DNA of 64,000 bases from Desulfobaccales bacterium (GCA_041648175.1 JBAZPO010000007.1:132310-196309), one strand, 5' to 3'. Numbered from the stretch's first letter, positions 16,383-26,300 are shown. Numbers and translations: made by a program. The notes: a model not told the origin generated them from the sequence alone.

Positions 16383-19103
16383 TTATTTGGGAAAATATTT
16401 AATATCATGTAAAAATTTCATTAATGCATCTTGGTCATATGTTATTACACCCCCAAAGGTCCATCGTTTGCCATCCGTCCTTGTATGGAATTTATTCATC
16501 CATTCAGCGTATTGTTGTCCTTGAACTTTACCTTTGTTGATCCAATAAGGATTATTAGGCTTTATTTCATATATTTTTGCCTCTTTCCAATCGAGCCGAT
16601 CAACACGCGGTTTTCGTCCAGATGGAAAATCCGGGTGCTCTATTTGAAATTCGGGCTTGATATGGTCGCCTTTAGGGATATTGTCGACATATTTGTCTGC
16701 CGATTTATTAAAATCTTGCATTAATTCTTCTAGTTGCTCCAGGCGCTCATGCGCAAAAAGACCGGCCTCAGTTTCTTCACGCACCGCTTTGGTGCCTATG
16801 CTCTTCCTTTCGGACATCCCCACGCCTTCGTAAATATCCTCGTAGCCTTCAGGCGGCCGGGGCCCTTGTTTGGGCTGCGCGGTAATCTCAGGTTTCTCTC
16901 TCCTGGCTTTAGGCTTGCGAGCCGGTTTGGCCTTCGGCGTCTTAGCTGCCGCTGTCGCTTTCTTTTTGGGCGCAGCTGTTTTTCCCTTTTTTGGCACCGC
17001 TGCCTTAGCCTTTTTAGGTTTGGCAGCCGCTTTGGGAGCCTTTGGAGGGGCTTTGGTCTCGGATATTGCCGGCGCTTTAGGTTCGCTTGGAGCCACTGCC
17101 GGCTTCTTTGCCTCGGCAGCGGCCGCGGGCGTCTCAGCCGCTTTGGCTTCCGCCGCCGGGGCGGCTTCGGTTGGCGCTGCCGGTTTTTTGGCCGCGGCTC
17201 CCGCTTCAGCGCCTTTCACCCCTTCACCCGTCTGGGTGGCCAGGGAGGCGCCCTTGCTTTCCTCCGTTACTAGACCGCCTTTGGCCAATTCCGCGAACTC
17301 GCCGGTCTTTGAGGTTCCGGAGGCCAGGCCTTTGGCGATCTCGGCTTCCCTTGCTGCTCCGGCCGCTAATTCGACCCCTTTCGCCAGCTCGCTGGTCTTG
17401 GTGGCGACTTGCAACCCCTTTCCAACCTCTCTTATTGTACCTAGAGCCTTGGCCCCTTTACCAACTGCGCCGGCCTTTGTGGCTGCGCCACCGGGAATTA
17501 AGAAACTACCGACGTCCCCCAGGAGCAATCCGGGAATTTCGCACCAGCGCCCTTGCTGGCCCGCTTCGATATAGTTCTCGCCGACCCCTTTCATGAAGCC
17601 TTTGTATTTTTCCCACTCTTGTTTTGGATCATATTTGAACTTTTGGAGCATATGCTCTTTTATGACCTGTTTGGTGGGCTTCCCCGAGGTGATGATATTA
17701 TCCAGGAGGGCCACAGCCTGTCCAGCATCCTTTAATGGGTTGGGGGCGCCGGGAATACTGGGCATTTCCCCCAAACCCCTGATGGTTTGAATGGGATGCA
17801 CGCCAATCTTGGCGATTCCGGCTCCCATCGACCACAAGGATTTGGCGACGCCCCCGCTCACCTGGCGCTTTGCCTTAACCACAGTCTCACTGACAGCCTG
17901 AAGGCCCGCTTCTGCCTTCGCCAGGGTAGGGTGCGCCCTGGGGTCGAAGAAAGCCTGAGGGGGCACATCGAACTTGCCGTCTTCAAAGTCATTCACTGCA
18001 TTTTTGAAATTCCTGGTCAGGCCCTCGAGTCCCTCATCCATGCTGTTTTGCCAGGCCTTGACGCCGGCAATCGGCCCCCCCCTCATCGTGGCCTCGGCGA
18101 ATTTTTCAACCGGCTCGATATCGAGTTTCTTCAGAGCCTGAGCGAAATCATTAGCTGCCTTTGCCAGGTTATTTGCGGCTTTTGCGCGGCCAGCCCGGGA
18201 GGGGCCCCCTTCGGACCTGGCCGCCCATTCCTCGGTCTCTTTCCGGACCTCGGACGTGGCGTAGGCCAATAACGTGCTCGGACGCGTCTTCTCCCAGAAT
18301 TGACGAACTTTCTCGCGATTTCCCCCAGTATTTAGCTGCCTGACCTTGGTGACCAAGGTCTCCTTGGTGGTCTGATATTTCTCTTTGGCCCGATCCACTA
18401 CTTGACTGACATCCTGTTCAACGTCTTCGTATTTCTCTTTCAGGTTTTGGAAAAGCTTGCCAGGAGAGGATTTCACCACGCCGGCGGCTATACCGGCACT
18501 CTGTCGCAGGCCTTGCAGCTTGCGCTTCCACCACGGGCCATTATCATCCGGCTCGCAGGCCAGACCGGGAGCGCTGGCCCCTTGAACCACGACAGGCCCT
18601 GCGCCCTGGGCAAATGAGTCGGCAGCCCTCGACGCCGCCTGTTCGAGCGGCCCGGAGCCATCCTGGGTGGGTTGCATAGTGCCAGCGCGGCCTTGCTGCA
18701 CCACATGGGTCAATTCGTGCGCCAGAAGGCGCCTGCCGGCGTCGGTTTCAGGGGAGAAGCGGCTTTGATTCAAGACAATGTGATTGCCGATGGTATAGGC
18801 TTTGGCCGTGAGCCCCTCGGCCGTCGCGGCAGCGCTGGCGTCATCATGCAGGCGGACCTGAGTGAAATCCTGATTGAAACGTTGTTCCATCTCGCTCCGT
18901 AGGTTATGGGGCACCGGTCGGCCGCCGCTTAGGCCTTCGCGCAATAATGCTTCCACAGCACGATTGCCCGCTGATTTCTGCAGGTCGAGGATATCGGCAA
19001 CTGGACCGGACATACCCCTCATAGGAAGATATTCCGGCGCAGAGGGTCTGGCCTGTTTTCCCTCTTTTCCTTGTAAAACCCTGGCTGCCTTTGCATCGTT
19101 CAT
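16383..19103 (-). CDS. DUF4157 (eCIS core) protein with predicted C-terminal PD-(D/E)XK nuclease: candidate effector
   Basis: A protein of 906 residues that overlaps the AAA+ gene by four bases (ATGA). Residues about 60-140 match the DUF4157 domain that marks eCIS-linked proteins, with a HELTH metallopeptidase-like motif at 129-133. Residues 185-560 are mainly helical with charged heptads. Residues about 600-740 are low-complexity Ala/Pro/Lys sequence (APKKKATAAAKTPKAKP), like a histone-H1-type linker. The last 170 residues hold RVDRLD (835, 838), IYEIKPNNP with Glu846 and Lys848, and a Gln-Tyr pair at 864-865, the layout of restriction-endonuclease-fold toxins. I infer a payload loaded into the tube. 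No immunity gene is visible beside it. The nuclease call rests on motifs only. Confidence 0.85.
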   Translation of the reverse strand: MNDAKAARVLQGKEGKQARPSAPEYLPMRGMSGPVADILDLQKSAGNRAVEALLREGLSGGRPVPHNLRSEMEQRFNQDFTQVRLHDDASAAATAEGLTAKAYTIGNHIVLNQSRFSPETDAGRRLLAHELTHVVQQGRAGTMQPTQDGSGPLEQAASRAADSFAQGAGPVVVQGASAPGLACEPDDNGPWWKRKLQGLRQSAGIAAGVVKSSPGKLFQNLKEKYEDVEQDVSQVVDRAKEKYQTTKETLVTKVRQLNTGGNREKVRQFWEKTRPSTLLAYATSEVRKETEEWAARSEGGPSRAGRAKAANNLAKAANDFAQALKKLDIEPVEKFAEATMRGGPIAGVKAWQNSMDEGLEGLTRNFKNAVNDFEDGKFDVPPQAFFDPRAHPTLAKAEAGLQAVSETVVKAKRQVSGGVAKSLWSMGAGIAKIGVHPIQTIRGLGEMPSIPGAPNPLKDAGQAVALLDNIITSGKPTKQVIKEHMLQKFKYDPKQEWEKYKGFMKGVGENYIEAGQQGRWCEIPGLLLGDVGSFLIPGGAATKAGAVGKGAKALGTIREVGKGLQVATKTSELAKGVELAAGAAREAEIAKGLASGTSKTGEFAELAKGGLVTEESKGASLATQTGEGVKGAEAGAAAKKPAAPTEAAPAAEAKAAETPAAAAEAKKPAVAPSEPKAPAISETKAPPKAPKAAAKPKKAKAAVPKKGKTAAPKKKATAAAKTPKAKPARKPKARREKPEITAQPKQGPRPPEGYEDIYEGVGMSERKSIGTKAVREETEAGLFAHERLEQLEELMQDFNKSADKYVDNIPKGDHIKPEFQIEHPDFPSGRKPRVDRLDWKEAKIYEIKPNNPYWINKGKVQGQQYAEWMNKFHTRTDGKRWTFGGVITYDQDALMKFLHDIKYFPK

Positions 19104-21331
19104 GTGCGATTACCTTGAACAGGGGCTGGGCTGATGTCGTCCCATAGCTCTTCACCCATCACCTTCCCCAGCTTCTGGTATTCCCCGCGGGTGCTTTGCA
19201 GGACGTGGTTCATGGTCACCAAGCCGCCGTCGGCCGCGGCCAGGAAAGCGGCGGCCAGGGCGATGTTCTTGATGTTGCCGCCGCTCACCTGAAGTCGCTG
19301 GGCCAGGTAATCAAGGTCCAGGGACTCGGCCACGGGCGTTTGGGCCGGCCAGACCCCGGCCCAGATGTGGCGTCGGGAAGCGACATCGGGGAAAGGAAAA
19401 TTGATGATAAAGGCCAGCCGCCGCAGAAAGGATTCATCCAGGTGGTGCCGCAGGTTAGTGGCCAGGAGAGCCACACCTTCATATTCCTCCATCTTTTGCA
19501 GAAGATAGCTGACCTCGATGTTGGCATAGCGGTCGTGGGAGTCCCGCACTTCGCTGCGTTTGCCGAACAGGGCATCGGCTTCATCGAAAAACAATATGGC
19601 ATTGGCATTTTCGGCAGCGGTGAAAATCCGGTCCAGATTCTTTTCCGTTTCCCCGATGTATTTAGAAACCACCCCGGATAGGTCAATCTTATAAAGATCC
19701 AGCCCCAATTGCCGGCTGATGACCTGGGCCGCCATGGTTTTCCCCGTCCCTGAGGGGCCGATGAACAGGGCGTTGATCCCTTTGCCGTGAGATAATTTGC
19801 GATCGAACCCCCAATCTTTCAACACTTGATGCCGATAGGTCAACCAGTGGCACAGTTCGCGCAACTGCCCCAGGGCCTCCGGGGGTAGAACGATATCTTC
19901 CCAGCCGTAACGAGCCTCGATTTTCCGGGTCAGGTTGGCCAGATCGTGGCCGCACTGAGCCCGGGCAGCCTCGAACAGGCACGGCAGGCTGGGCCAGGAT
20001 TCATCATGGGCCAAGTCCCCATCACCCTCATCTTCCCACAGGTGGCGGACGACCTGGACCGCCTCGGCAATCTGCCCGGGAAGCAAGCGGAACCGCTCGG
20101 CCAGGGTCTCTATGTCGGCCGGATCGGGGTTAAGGCCGACCGCGGCAAGATGGTCGCTCCATAGAGAACGCCGCAGGGTAAAACCAGGGGTGGAAAAGGA
20201 AAGATTAAGAACACCCAGAGGAAAGCGTCGGGGAGGCACCCACGGTTGGGTCCCGGCCAGGATGGTGACGCCCCGATCGGCCGCCAGGGCGCCCATCAGG
20301 GCATTATACCTCTGCCCCGGATCATTTGTTCGCAGAGCATCCAGGTTGTCGAGGAAGAGCAAGGCATTATGGTACCAGGCTTCCCGCCCCAGCACCTTCA
20401 CGGCTGCCTCGAAATCGGGTAGAAAGGCCGGCATCCCAGCCAAATCGGCGGTCAACAGGGGCACCCCTGCCTTCCAGGCCAGGGCCTCGGCGGCATGGCG
20501 TTTCCCGGCGCCTGGAGAACCATGGAAATAGAGGCGCAACGGCTGCCCCGTATTCCAGGCCCGGCACAGCCGGGCCGGCAAAATGTTCAGCCCTTGGGCA
20601 AAATCCTCCCAGCCTGCCATGGGGGCCTCAGGTGTTAGTAATTCACAGAAGAGGCGCAGTCGCGGATCCAGGCGTTCGCCGCCCAGCAGAAAGCGAACAA
20701 TTTGCTCATCCAGCTTCAGGTAATGGGCCAGCAGTGGCGGCTCGCTCTGGTGAGGATCAGGCAGGAGCCGCAGCAATCCATGATGCAATAAAGGAGCCCC
20801 GGATTCAAAGAAGGAGCGCCGTGCTAGTTTTTCTTCCCTTTGAGTACACAGAAGGTTGAGGGCCAGGTCCACCGTGGGCCGTTTGCGGGTGACGTCATCT
20901 TGGAGATAAGCGTAGAGCCGCTCGTAACGCAGGTCCAGTTCCGGTGCCAGGGCAATAAGAATTAGGTCCAGGTCAAAGGGAGACAGGCCGAAAGCACGGG
21001 CCAGCCATCCCAGCCGGGAATTAGGGTCCGTGAAAGCTTCGCAGAGGAGAATACTATTTTCATTATCGTGGGTCTGCAGGACCGAAGCGCCCGGTTCGCG
21101 CTCCAATAACTGCGCCACTTCTTCCTGGGTTATGTAGAGGCCACGGTAAAAATCGGCAAATGCCCCGGGACCATAGGCGGCTTCGGCGGCAACGACCGCT
21201 CGCTGGATCAAGCAATCCAGTCGCCGCAACCCTGGCAGGAAACTTTCGATCTGGGAATCCGCATTTTCCAATTGCGTCCCTGCCCCAGGAAAACCTTTAG
21301 AATCCCAAGTTACCCCACTTTGGGGCTGCAA
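19100..21331 (-). CDS. Double AAA+ ATPase of the eCIS cluster (Afp15-like)
   Basis: About 743 residues. The first AAA+ module has a Walker A (GSPGAGKR at 271-278) but a weakened Walker B (LFLDNLDAL at 326-334), so it may be structural. The second module is complete: GPSGTGKT at 525-532 and ILFFDEADALF at 579-589, followed by a sensor region. Afp15/Pvc15-type ATPases are needed for eCIS assembly or disassembly (family knowledge). The start is uncertain. The first in-frame start is a TTG at 21331, and an in-frame TTG at 21271 has a GGGA-type ribosome site five bases upstream. It is the first gene of the operon and is coupled to the effector gene. Confidence 0.9.
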   Translation of the reverse strand: MQPQSGVTWDSKGFPGAGTQLENADSQIESFLPGLRRLDCLIQRAVVAAEAAYGPGAFADFYRGLYITQEEVAQLLEREPGASVLQTHDNENSILLCEAFTDPNSRLGWLARAFGLSPFDLDLILIALAPELDLRYERLYAYLQDDVTRKRPTVDLALNLLCTQREEKLARRSFFESGAPLLHHGLLRLLPDPHQSEPPLLAHYLKLDEQIVRFLLGGERLDPRLRLFCELLTPEAPMAGWEDFAQGLNILPARLCRAWNTGQPLRLYFHGSPGAGKRHAAEALAWKAGVPLLTADLAGMPAFLPDFEAAVKVLGREAWYHNALLFLDNLDALRTNDPGQRYNALMGALAADRGVTILAGTQPWVPPRRFPLGVLNLSFSTPGFTLRRSLWSDHLAAVGLNPDPADIETLAERFRLLPGQIAEAVQVVRHLWEDEGDGDLAHDESWPSLPCLFEAARAQCGHDLANLTRKIEARYGWEDIVLPPEALGQLRELCHWLTYRHQVLKDWGFDRKLSHGKGINALFIGPSGTGKTMAAQVISRQLGLDLYKIDLSGVVSKYIGETEKNLDRIFTAAENANAILFFDEADALFGKRSEVRDSHDRYANIEVSYLLQKMEEYEGVALLATNLRHHLDESFLRRLAFIINFPFPDVASRRHIWAGVWPAQTPVAESLDLDYLAQRLQVSGGNIKNIALAAAFLAAADGGLVTMNHVLQSTRGEYQKLGKVMGEELWDDISPAPVQGNRT

Positions 21332-21395
21332 TCCATTGCAGCAGGCCTTGTATGCGGCAGGGAATTAGCCGAACAGACCAACCATCACGGAAGGC

Positions 21396-21424
21396 ACGTT
21401 AGCAAATATAACCTATCTTGTAAA
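21396..21424 (-). promoter_or_regulatory. Candidate sigma70 promoter of the eCIS operon
   Basis: On the minus strand TTTACA at 21419-21424 and TAACGT at 21396-21401 are separated by 17 bases. It lies 65 bases upstream of the first possible start of the ATPase gene and points into the cluster. The match is moderate, so this is a candidate only. Confidence 0.45.
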
Positions 21425-21455
21425 GCAAAAAGGCAATATTATTGTATAGAAAAAT

Positions 21456-21471
21456 TGTGACAGTTTTCACT
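21456..21471. promoter_or_regulatory. CRP/FNR-like palindrome
   Basis: TGTGA-CAGTTT-TCACT is a near-perfect CRP-type half-site pair with a 6-base spacer. Its centre is about 74 bases upstream of the start point predicted from the neighbouring promoter, a position used by class I CRP-family activators. Which regulator binds it, if any, is unknown. Confidence 0.45.
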
Positions 21472-22500
21472 GGCCCATATAGCAAAATGGAGGATTTTGA
21501 GGGCGAAGACCCCCCCCTTCTGTAGCTGCAACCCTCATCCAAGTTGGAAAGCTTCTCGGGATAAAAAGTTGATCTTTTCGCTTATGTTCGAGCCGCTGGA
21601 CTCTCTTGGATGCACTTTCAGTGAACTAATCACTGCATGGAATCCGCTTCTGGGGGATCAGGAGGGTTTTGGATATGCGGAAATGAGGTTGGGTGAGGGA
21701 AAAAGATAGTGTGTTTGTGAAAAGGTGTCGACATAGACTAGGGACCCCCATTGGGTCGCTCATGCCATCGCCCGGGACCCAAGCCGGGTAGCTTGACAAA
21801 ATTCCAGTTGATGATATGGACTGTTCTTCTATAAAGATGCCGTGGTTTTTCAGGGGGGTCTGATCCTGAGGCTACCGAAATCTGCTGGCAGTACTCCTCC
21901 ATCATTTTCCCCAACCAAGGGCTGCGGACAGGTGGCTTGACAGAATTTTAGTCACGTTTATCATGGCAACATGAAAAAGGCGAGCCGAAGCGCCAGAGCA
22001 GCCAGGGTCCAAAAACCACTTCCTGGATACCCGTACCCTGGTCAAAGAAAATTGTGTCCGGGAAGATTTTTCCTTGACAAATCGATGTAAGGTGCTTAAC
22101 TTTCGGCCTTTGCAAAAGGCGGGTTGGCTATATCCTCCATGATAAAAAAATCGGTATGATTGGAAAATAATCCTGCTTGATGGGGATGATTGAGCGACAA
22201 ATCTTTATACTATGGGTTTATAGAGAGTAACGAAAAGCAATCAACCTGCCCGTGAGTGGCCCGGGCACAAATAATGGCATGATCCTGGGCGGTTGAGACA
22301 CCGCTTAGCTTGGCTGATCTTAATGCCGGTCTCAAGTCTTGAAGGGAGAAGTTTGTCTTTAGGATATTGGCTCTTGGGAGAGAATAACCGCCGGCAGAGA
22401 CTGCATTAGCAGGCAAAGAACTCCAGTCAAAGATAATGCTCAAATCGCACAACAGGCATAATGGCTCTATTCGGGCCATGCTAACAATTTATTTAGCAGA
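21472..22500. other. Gene-poor junction with three TTGACA-type promoter-like sequences
   Basis: No convincing gene was found here. Three plus-strand promoter matches stand out: TTGACA 21793 with TATGGA 21815 (spacer 16), TTGACA 21937 with TATCAT 21959 (spacer 16), and TTGACA 22074 with TAACTT 22097 (spacer 17). The first two lie in an imperfect direct repeat (agcttgacaaaattcc and ggcttgacagaatttt). An 89-codon minus-strand frame at 22210-22479 shows no family I know. Confidence 0.4.
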
Positions 22501-22516
22501 TCAAGGAGGTGAGCAT

Positions 22517-22540
22517 ATGAAGAATAATACTATTACATAA
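22517..22540 (+). other. Seven-codon mini-ORF behind a strong ribosome site
   Basis: An AAGGAGGTGAGCAT ribosome site precedes an ATG, but the frame stops after MKNNTIT. It could be a leader peptide, or the beginning of a gene broken by decay of the surrounding element. I see no following frame that would restore a known protein. Confidence 0.3.
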
Positions 22541-22694
22541 AAAAGTTTCGTAGTTTCTTCTAAACCCTACCTGTTCACAGCTATCTGATTCAAACACAAC
22601 TTAATCTGCATCCATTCTGTTGGGTAAAATTGTCCAGCTTTAGGGATTGCTGTCGGCTTTTGAGGCCAACTTTAAACAACATTCGCAAACATTG

Positions 22695-22717
22695 GCACTC
22701 TTTGAGTGCTTTTTTTG
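22695..22717 (+). terminator. Rho-independent terminator-like hairpin
   Basis: GCACTC-TTT-GAGTGC is followed directly by a run of T bases. The stem is six perfect pairs. It would end transcripts coming from the promoter-like sequences to its left, so a small untranslated RNA between about 22.1 and 22.7 kb is possible. Confidence 0.6.
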
Positions 22718-22755
22718 TGAAATGGAGACGTATGTTTTGAGATGGTAATAATACT

Positions 22756-22994
22756 ATGAACGAACCGCAATTTAAAAACTGTCAGAAACAAGTTGGTCGT
22801 GAGAACCTGTTGGACATGATACGATGGCTGAACGTCTCAACATTTCACTCCACACAGTAAGAGGCTTAGTGTGGAAAAGAAAGCTCAGCTTTATAAAGAT
22901 AGGAGCCCGGGTATTGTTTAGGCCCTTGGATCTGGAAGACTTCATACAAGCCAATCTGATCCAGTCGTTAACAGGCCATGAAGACAAATCATGA
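22756..22994 (+). pseudogene. Excisionase/AlpA-like helix-turn-helix gene with a one-base frameshift
   Basis: The ATG at 22756 opens MNEPQFKNCQKQVGRENLLDM in one frame. The reading then makes sense only in another frame as DTMAERLNISLHTVRGLVW..., ending at the TGA at 22992-22994. One G appears to be missing at about 22818 (GACATG-ATACG). The second part is a typical MerR/excisionase-like winged helix-turn-helix (HTVRGLVWKRKLSFIKIGAR followed by VLFRPLDLEDFIQ). A shorter product from the ATG at 22824 (56 residues) could still be made, but it lacks a ribosome site. It probably belonged to the integrated element whose integrase lies further right. Confidence 0.6.
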
Positions 22995-23041
22995 GTTAGA
23001 TAGTGGAATATAAGCAACAGAATTACACTTCGAACCCTGTG

Positions 23042-23256
23042 ATGATAGATGAGATTGTTGAGACTATCAAGAATTGCGATCCTAACTGTATATGCTTTCA
23101 GCGAATAGCTGACGGTACTTGCATTTCATACATTTTGCTCGTGAATGTAAGAAACTGCTTATCTATGAACGCATGAAATGGAAACTTCTATTTCGCAGTC
23201 GAAGCTATCGATGGAAAGTACTGAGAGAGATGATCAGTGCCTGTTTAGCACAATAG
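23042..23256 (+). pseudogene. Small element-borne gene with a frameshift
   Basis: A frame starting MIDEIVETIKNCDPNCICFQ changes at about 23130 into HFARECKKLLIYERMKWKLL followed by FRSRSYRWKVLREMI, ending with a TAG at 23254-23256. The two pieces together give about 71 residues, with a basic helical second half. I do not recognise the family. The break matches the pattern of single-base losses in its neighbours, so I treat it as a decayed small gene of the same mobile element. Confidence 0.4.
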
Positions 23257-23385
23257 TCGCCCCTCTAAGGCAGCAAAATACTTTATCAGTAGCATAAGGA
23301 GTAGTGGTATGAATTTTGCGCGAGGCCCATAAGTTTATTACTTTCTAAGCCAATTCTTAAAACAATAAGACAAAGAGGATACATA

Positions 23386-26300
23386 ATGCAAAATATTAAT
23401 GTTAATAATCATAAACTACTTTTGGAACTTTATAAGGAAGCTTTTAAAGGTCGAGAAGATGTGGTGCCACGTTATTGGAAAAAAAACAATGTTAACAGTA
23501 GCGGCTACACTCCTATTTGCCGCAACGCATGGCAGAAACACCTTTGCCAAAAGCCTTGCAGACATTGCCCCAATAAAGACTATGTCACACTAAGTGACGA
23601 CCTGTTAATCAAGCACATAGAAGGTGATCATATTCTTGGTGTTTATCTCTTATTGGAAGATAACACCTGTCATTGCTTGGCCTTTGATTTTGATAATCAT
23701 GATGGAGCTCATGATCCCTTTCGAGATGTGAGGAGATTTTACGAGGTCTGTGAAGTTCAAGGGATTCGGTGTTACCTGCTGAGATCTAAAAGTGGCACGG
23801 CTATCACGTCCATATCTTCTTTGATGAGCCAGTACCGGCCTGGAAGGCGCGCTTGGTTGGCTTTGCCCTGCTGCAGGAAGCGCAGGCCGTTGATGACGAC
23901 GCCACAATCTCCAGCTTTGATAGGATGTTCCCGAGTCAGGATGAACTTACGCCGATCAGGCCGCTGGGCAATCTGATCGCCTTGCCGTTCCAGGGGAAGG
24001 CGGCCCAAAACGGCTACACCTTGTTCCTGGACCCGGGCACGGATTTTCAGCAGCCTTTTTCGGATCAACTGGAAGTCCTTAAATCCATTGTGCGGGTCCC
24101 CGAAGCCAGGCTGGACGAAATTATCAACGACTGGGGACTGGTCAGGGACACTGCCCAACCAAAACAATCTCTGCCGGGCAAGCCCCGGACCAAAACGGTA
24201 ACTCCAACCGCCACGGGAAAGATCCCCCAGGGCAGGAGGAACACCACGTTGACTTCCATCGCCGGTTCCTTAAGACGCAATGGCATGGAATTTTTCCAAA
24301 TCAAGGAGGTATTACTGCAAGTGAACCAAAATCAATGTGAACCGCCATTAATGGAAGCTGAGGTGGAAAAAATCGCCGAGAGTATCTCTTCCAGGTATGC
24401 GGCGGGTCCAGGAGCTGCAGACCAGCAGAACGAGCTGGACGCGGCCAAAAAGACTCTCGTCGGACTGGCGGACAAGGTTAAAGCAGACGCAGGTGTGGCT
24501 TTTGAGCCATCGATCTTGTTGGCCCTGAGAGTGGTCAAGAGCAATGACCCCGGTGAATGGGCCCGGATCAGGAAGAGCTTACAGGCAGCAAATATCTCGA
24601 TGAAAGAGCTGGGCGAGGCCATTCGGCATGCCCATGATCGCAGCGATGGCACCCAGACAGTGAGTATGAGCTGCCCTTATCTGCCCATCGATGGAGTTTT
24701 GGCCCGCCGTCGTCAAACTGACCATGGTGAGGTTGTCGAACCGCTTTGCAATTTTACCGCTTCACTTGTACGGGAGAAGGTCTGTGATGATGGTTTAGAC
24801 AAAACCACCATATTTGAAATTGAAGGTGCGCGCCAAAATGGGCAACCTCTGCCCCCTATCGAAGTGCCGGCCAGCCAGTTCGCCGGAATGTCATGGGTGA
24901 CCGCCAACTGTGGGGACACAGGCCATTGTCAATGCCGGTCAGACCATTAAGGATCACCTCCGGGCAGCCATCCAGTTGTTGAGCGGCGAGGTAGCCCGGG
25001 AAATGATTTACGGTCATGTCGGCTGGAAGCAAATTGACGGGGAAATGATCTACCTCCATGGGGGTGGGGGGATCGGGAAAAACGGTTCGATCCCCAACCT
25101 TGCAGTCAGTTTGGGCCAGGGCCGGATGACCGAATATATTTTGCCGGACCCGCCGACCGGAGATCAACTGCGTGACGCCATCCGGGCATCGTTGCAATTC
25201 TTGGATCTGGCGCCTCCGAGAATAACATTTCCTTTGCTCGCCGGCATTTACCGCGCACCCGTGGGAGAAATCATGCCAGTTGATTTCTCTATCTTTATAG
25301 CCGGTTTTACCGGGACGCAGAAGTCTGATCTGTCGGCCCAGGCCCAAGCACACTATGGGTCTGGCTTTCATGGAAAGAATCTTCCGGGGAACTGGACTGG
25401 TACTGCCAATGCCCTGGAGAAGCAGGCCTTCATAGCTAAAGATGCAATCATCACCATTGATGATTTTATCCCCATGGGTACGGAGATCCAGGCCATGCAT
25501 GCCAAAGCAGAGCGCCTTCTACGCGGCCAGGGCAACCTAACGGGACGGTCCAGGATGAAGGCCGACGGAAGCCTTCGCCAAGAGTATTTTCCCCGGGGGT
25601 TGATCTTGACCAGTGGTGAAGATATCCCTCAGGGGCATAGTCTGCGGGGCAGGATGATGATCTTGGAGATTTCTCCCGGCATGGTTAATCTCGATAAGCT
25701 CACCCAGGTCCAGCGTGCTGCAGCTGACGGCCTTTTGGCCAGTGCCATGTCAGCCTATCTGAAGTGGCTGATCCGGGACTTCGACCAAATCAAAAAAGAT
25801 ATTCCGAACATTTGGCAGTTCTAACGGACGGAGGCACGGGGAGAACTCCAGCAGGTTCACGATAGGACTCCAGACATTGTGGATAGTCTCATGATAGGGT
25901 TGAATCTCTTCGCGCAATTTACGGAGGAAGCTGGTGCTCTTTCTCCAGATGAGGCTGATACCCTCCTGGAGCAGGGCTGGTCGGCCCTTATCCAGGCGGC
26001 AAAAAGCCAAGTCCAGCATCAGATTTCAGAGGATGTGGTGCGGATGTTTATACTGCTTCTCATGGCTACAATCACCAGCGGGCGGGCTCACTTTGCTGAT
26101 TATAACTCGCACATGGAGCCCAAATTCTGCACCGACTGGGGCTGGCGCCAGAGAAGTGGTGGCCAACCTGGAGAATATCAGCCTATGGGAAATTGCATCG
26201 GCTGGGTGGATGATCCACATATTTACCTCAACCCCGATGCAGCGTTTGCTGAAGTTCAGAAGCTGGCCCAGAGTCAAGGTTCCCCATTCCCCATCAAACC

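Noticed and set aside
13150..21331. Type VI secretion system as an alternative to eCIS
   Set aside because: No TssJLM membrane complex, no TssB/C pair or ClpV; the DUF4157, DUF4255 and Afp15-like genes point to eCIS.
1..21331. Complete contractile prophage
   Set aside because: No terminase, portal, capsid, head-tail or lysis gene is visible; the ATPase and DUF4157 gene are not phage genes.
22210..22479. Open frame of 89 codons on the minus strand
   Set aside because: No ribosome site, no recognisable family and no operon context; kept only as a possible remnant.
23386..25824. Reading the primase region as several separate intact genes
   Set aside because: The pieces continue one domain order without own ribosome sites, and the joins fall inside conserved motifs.
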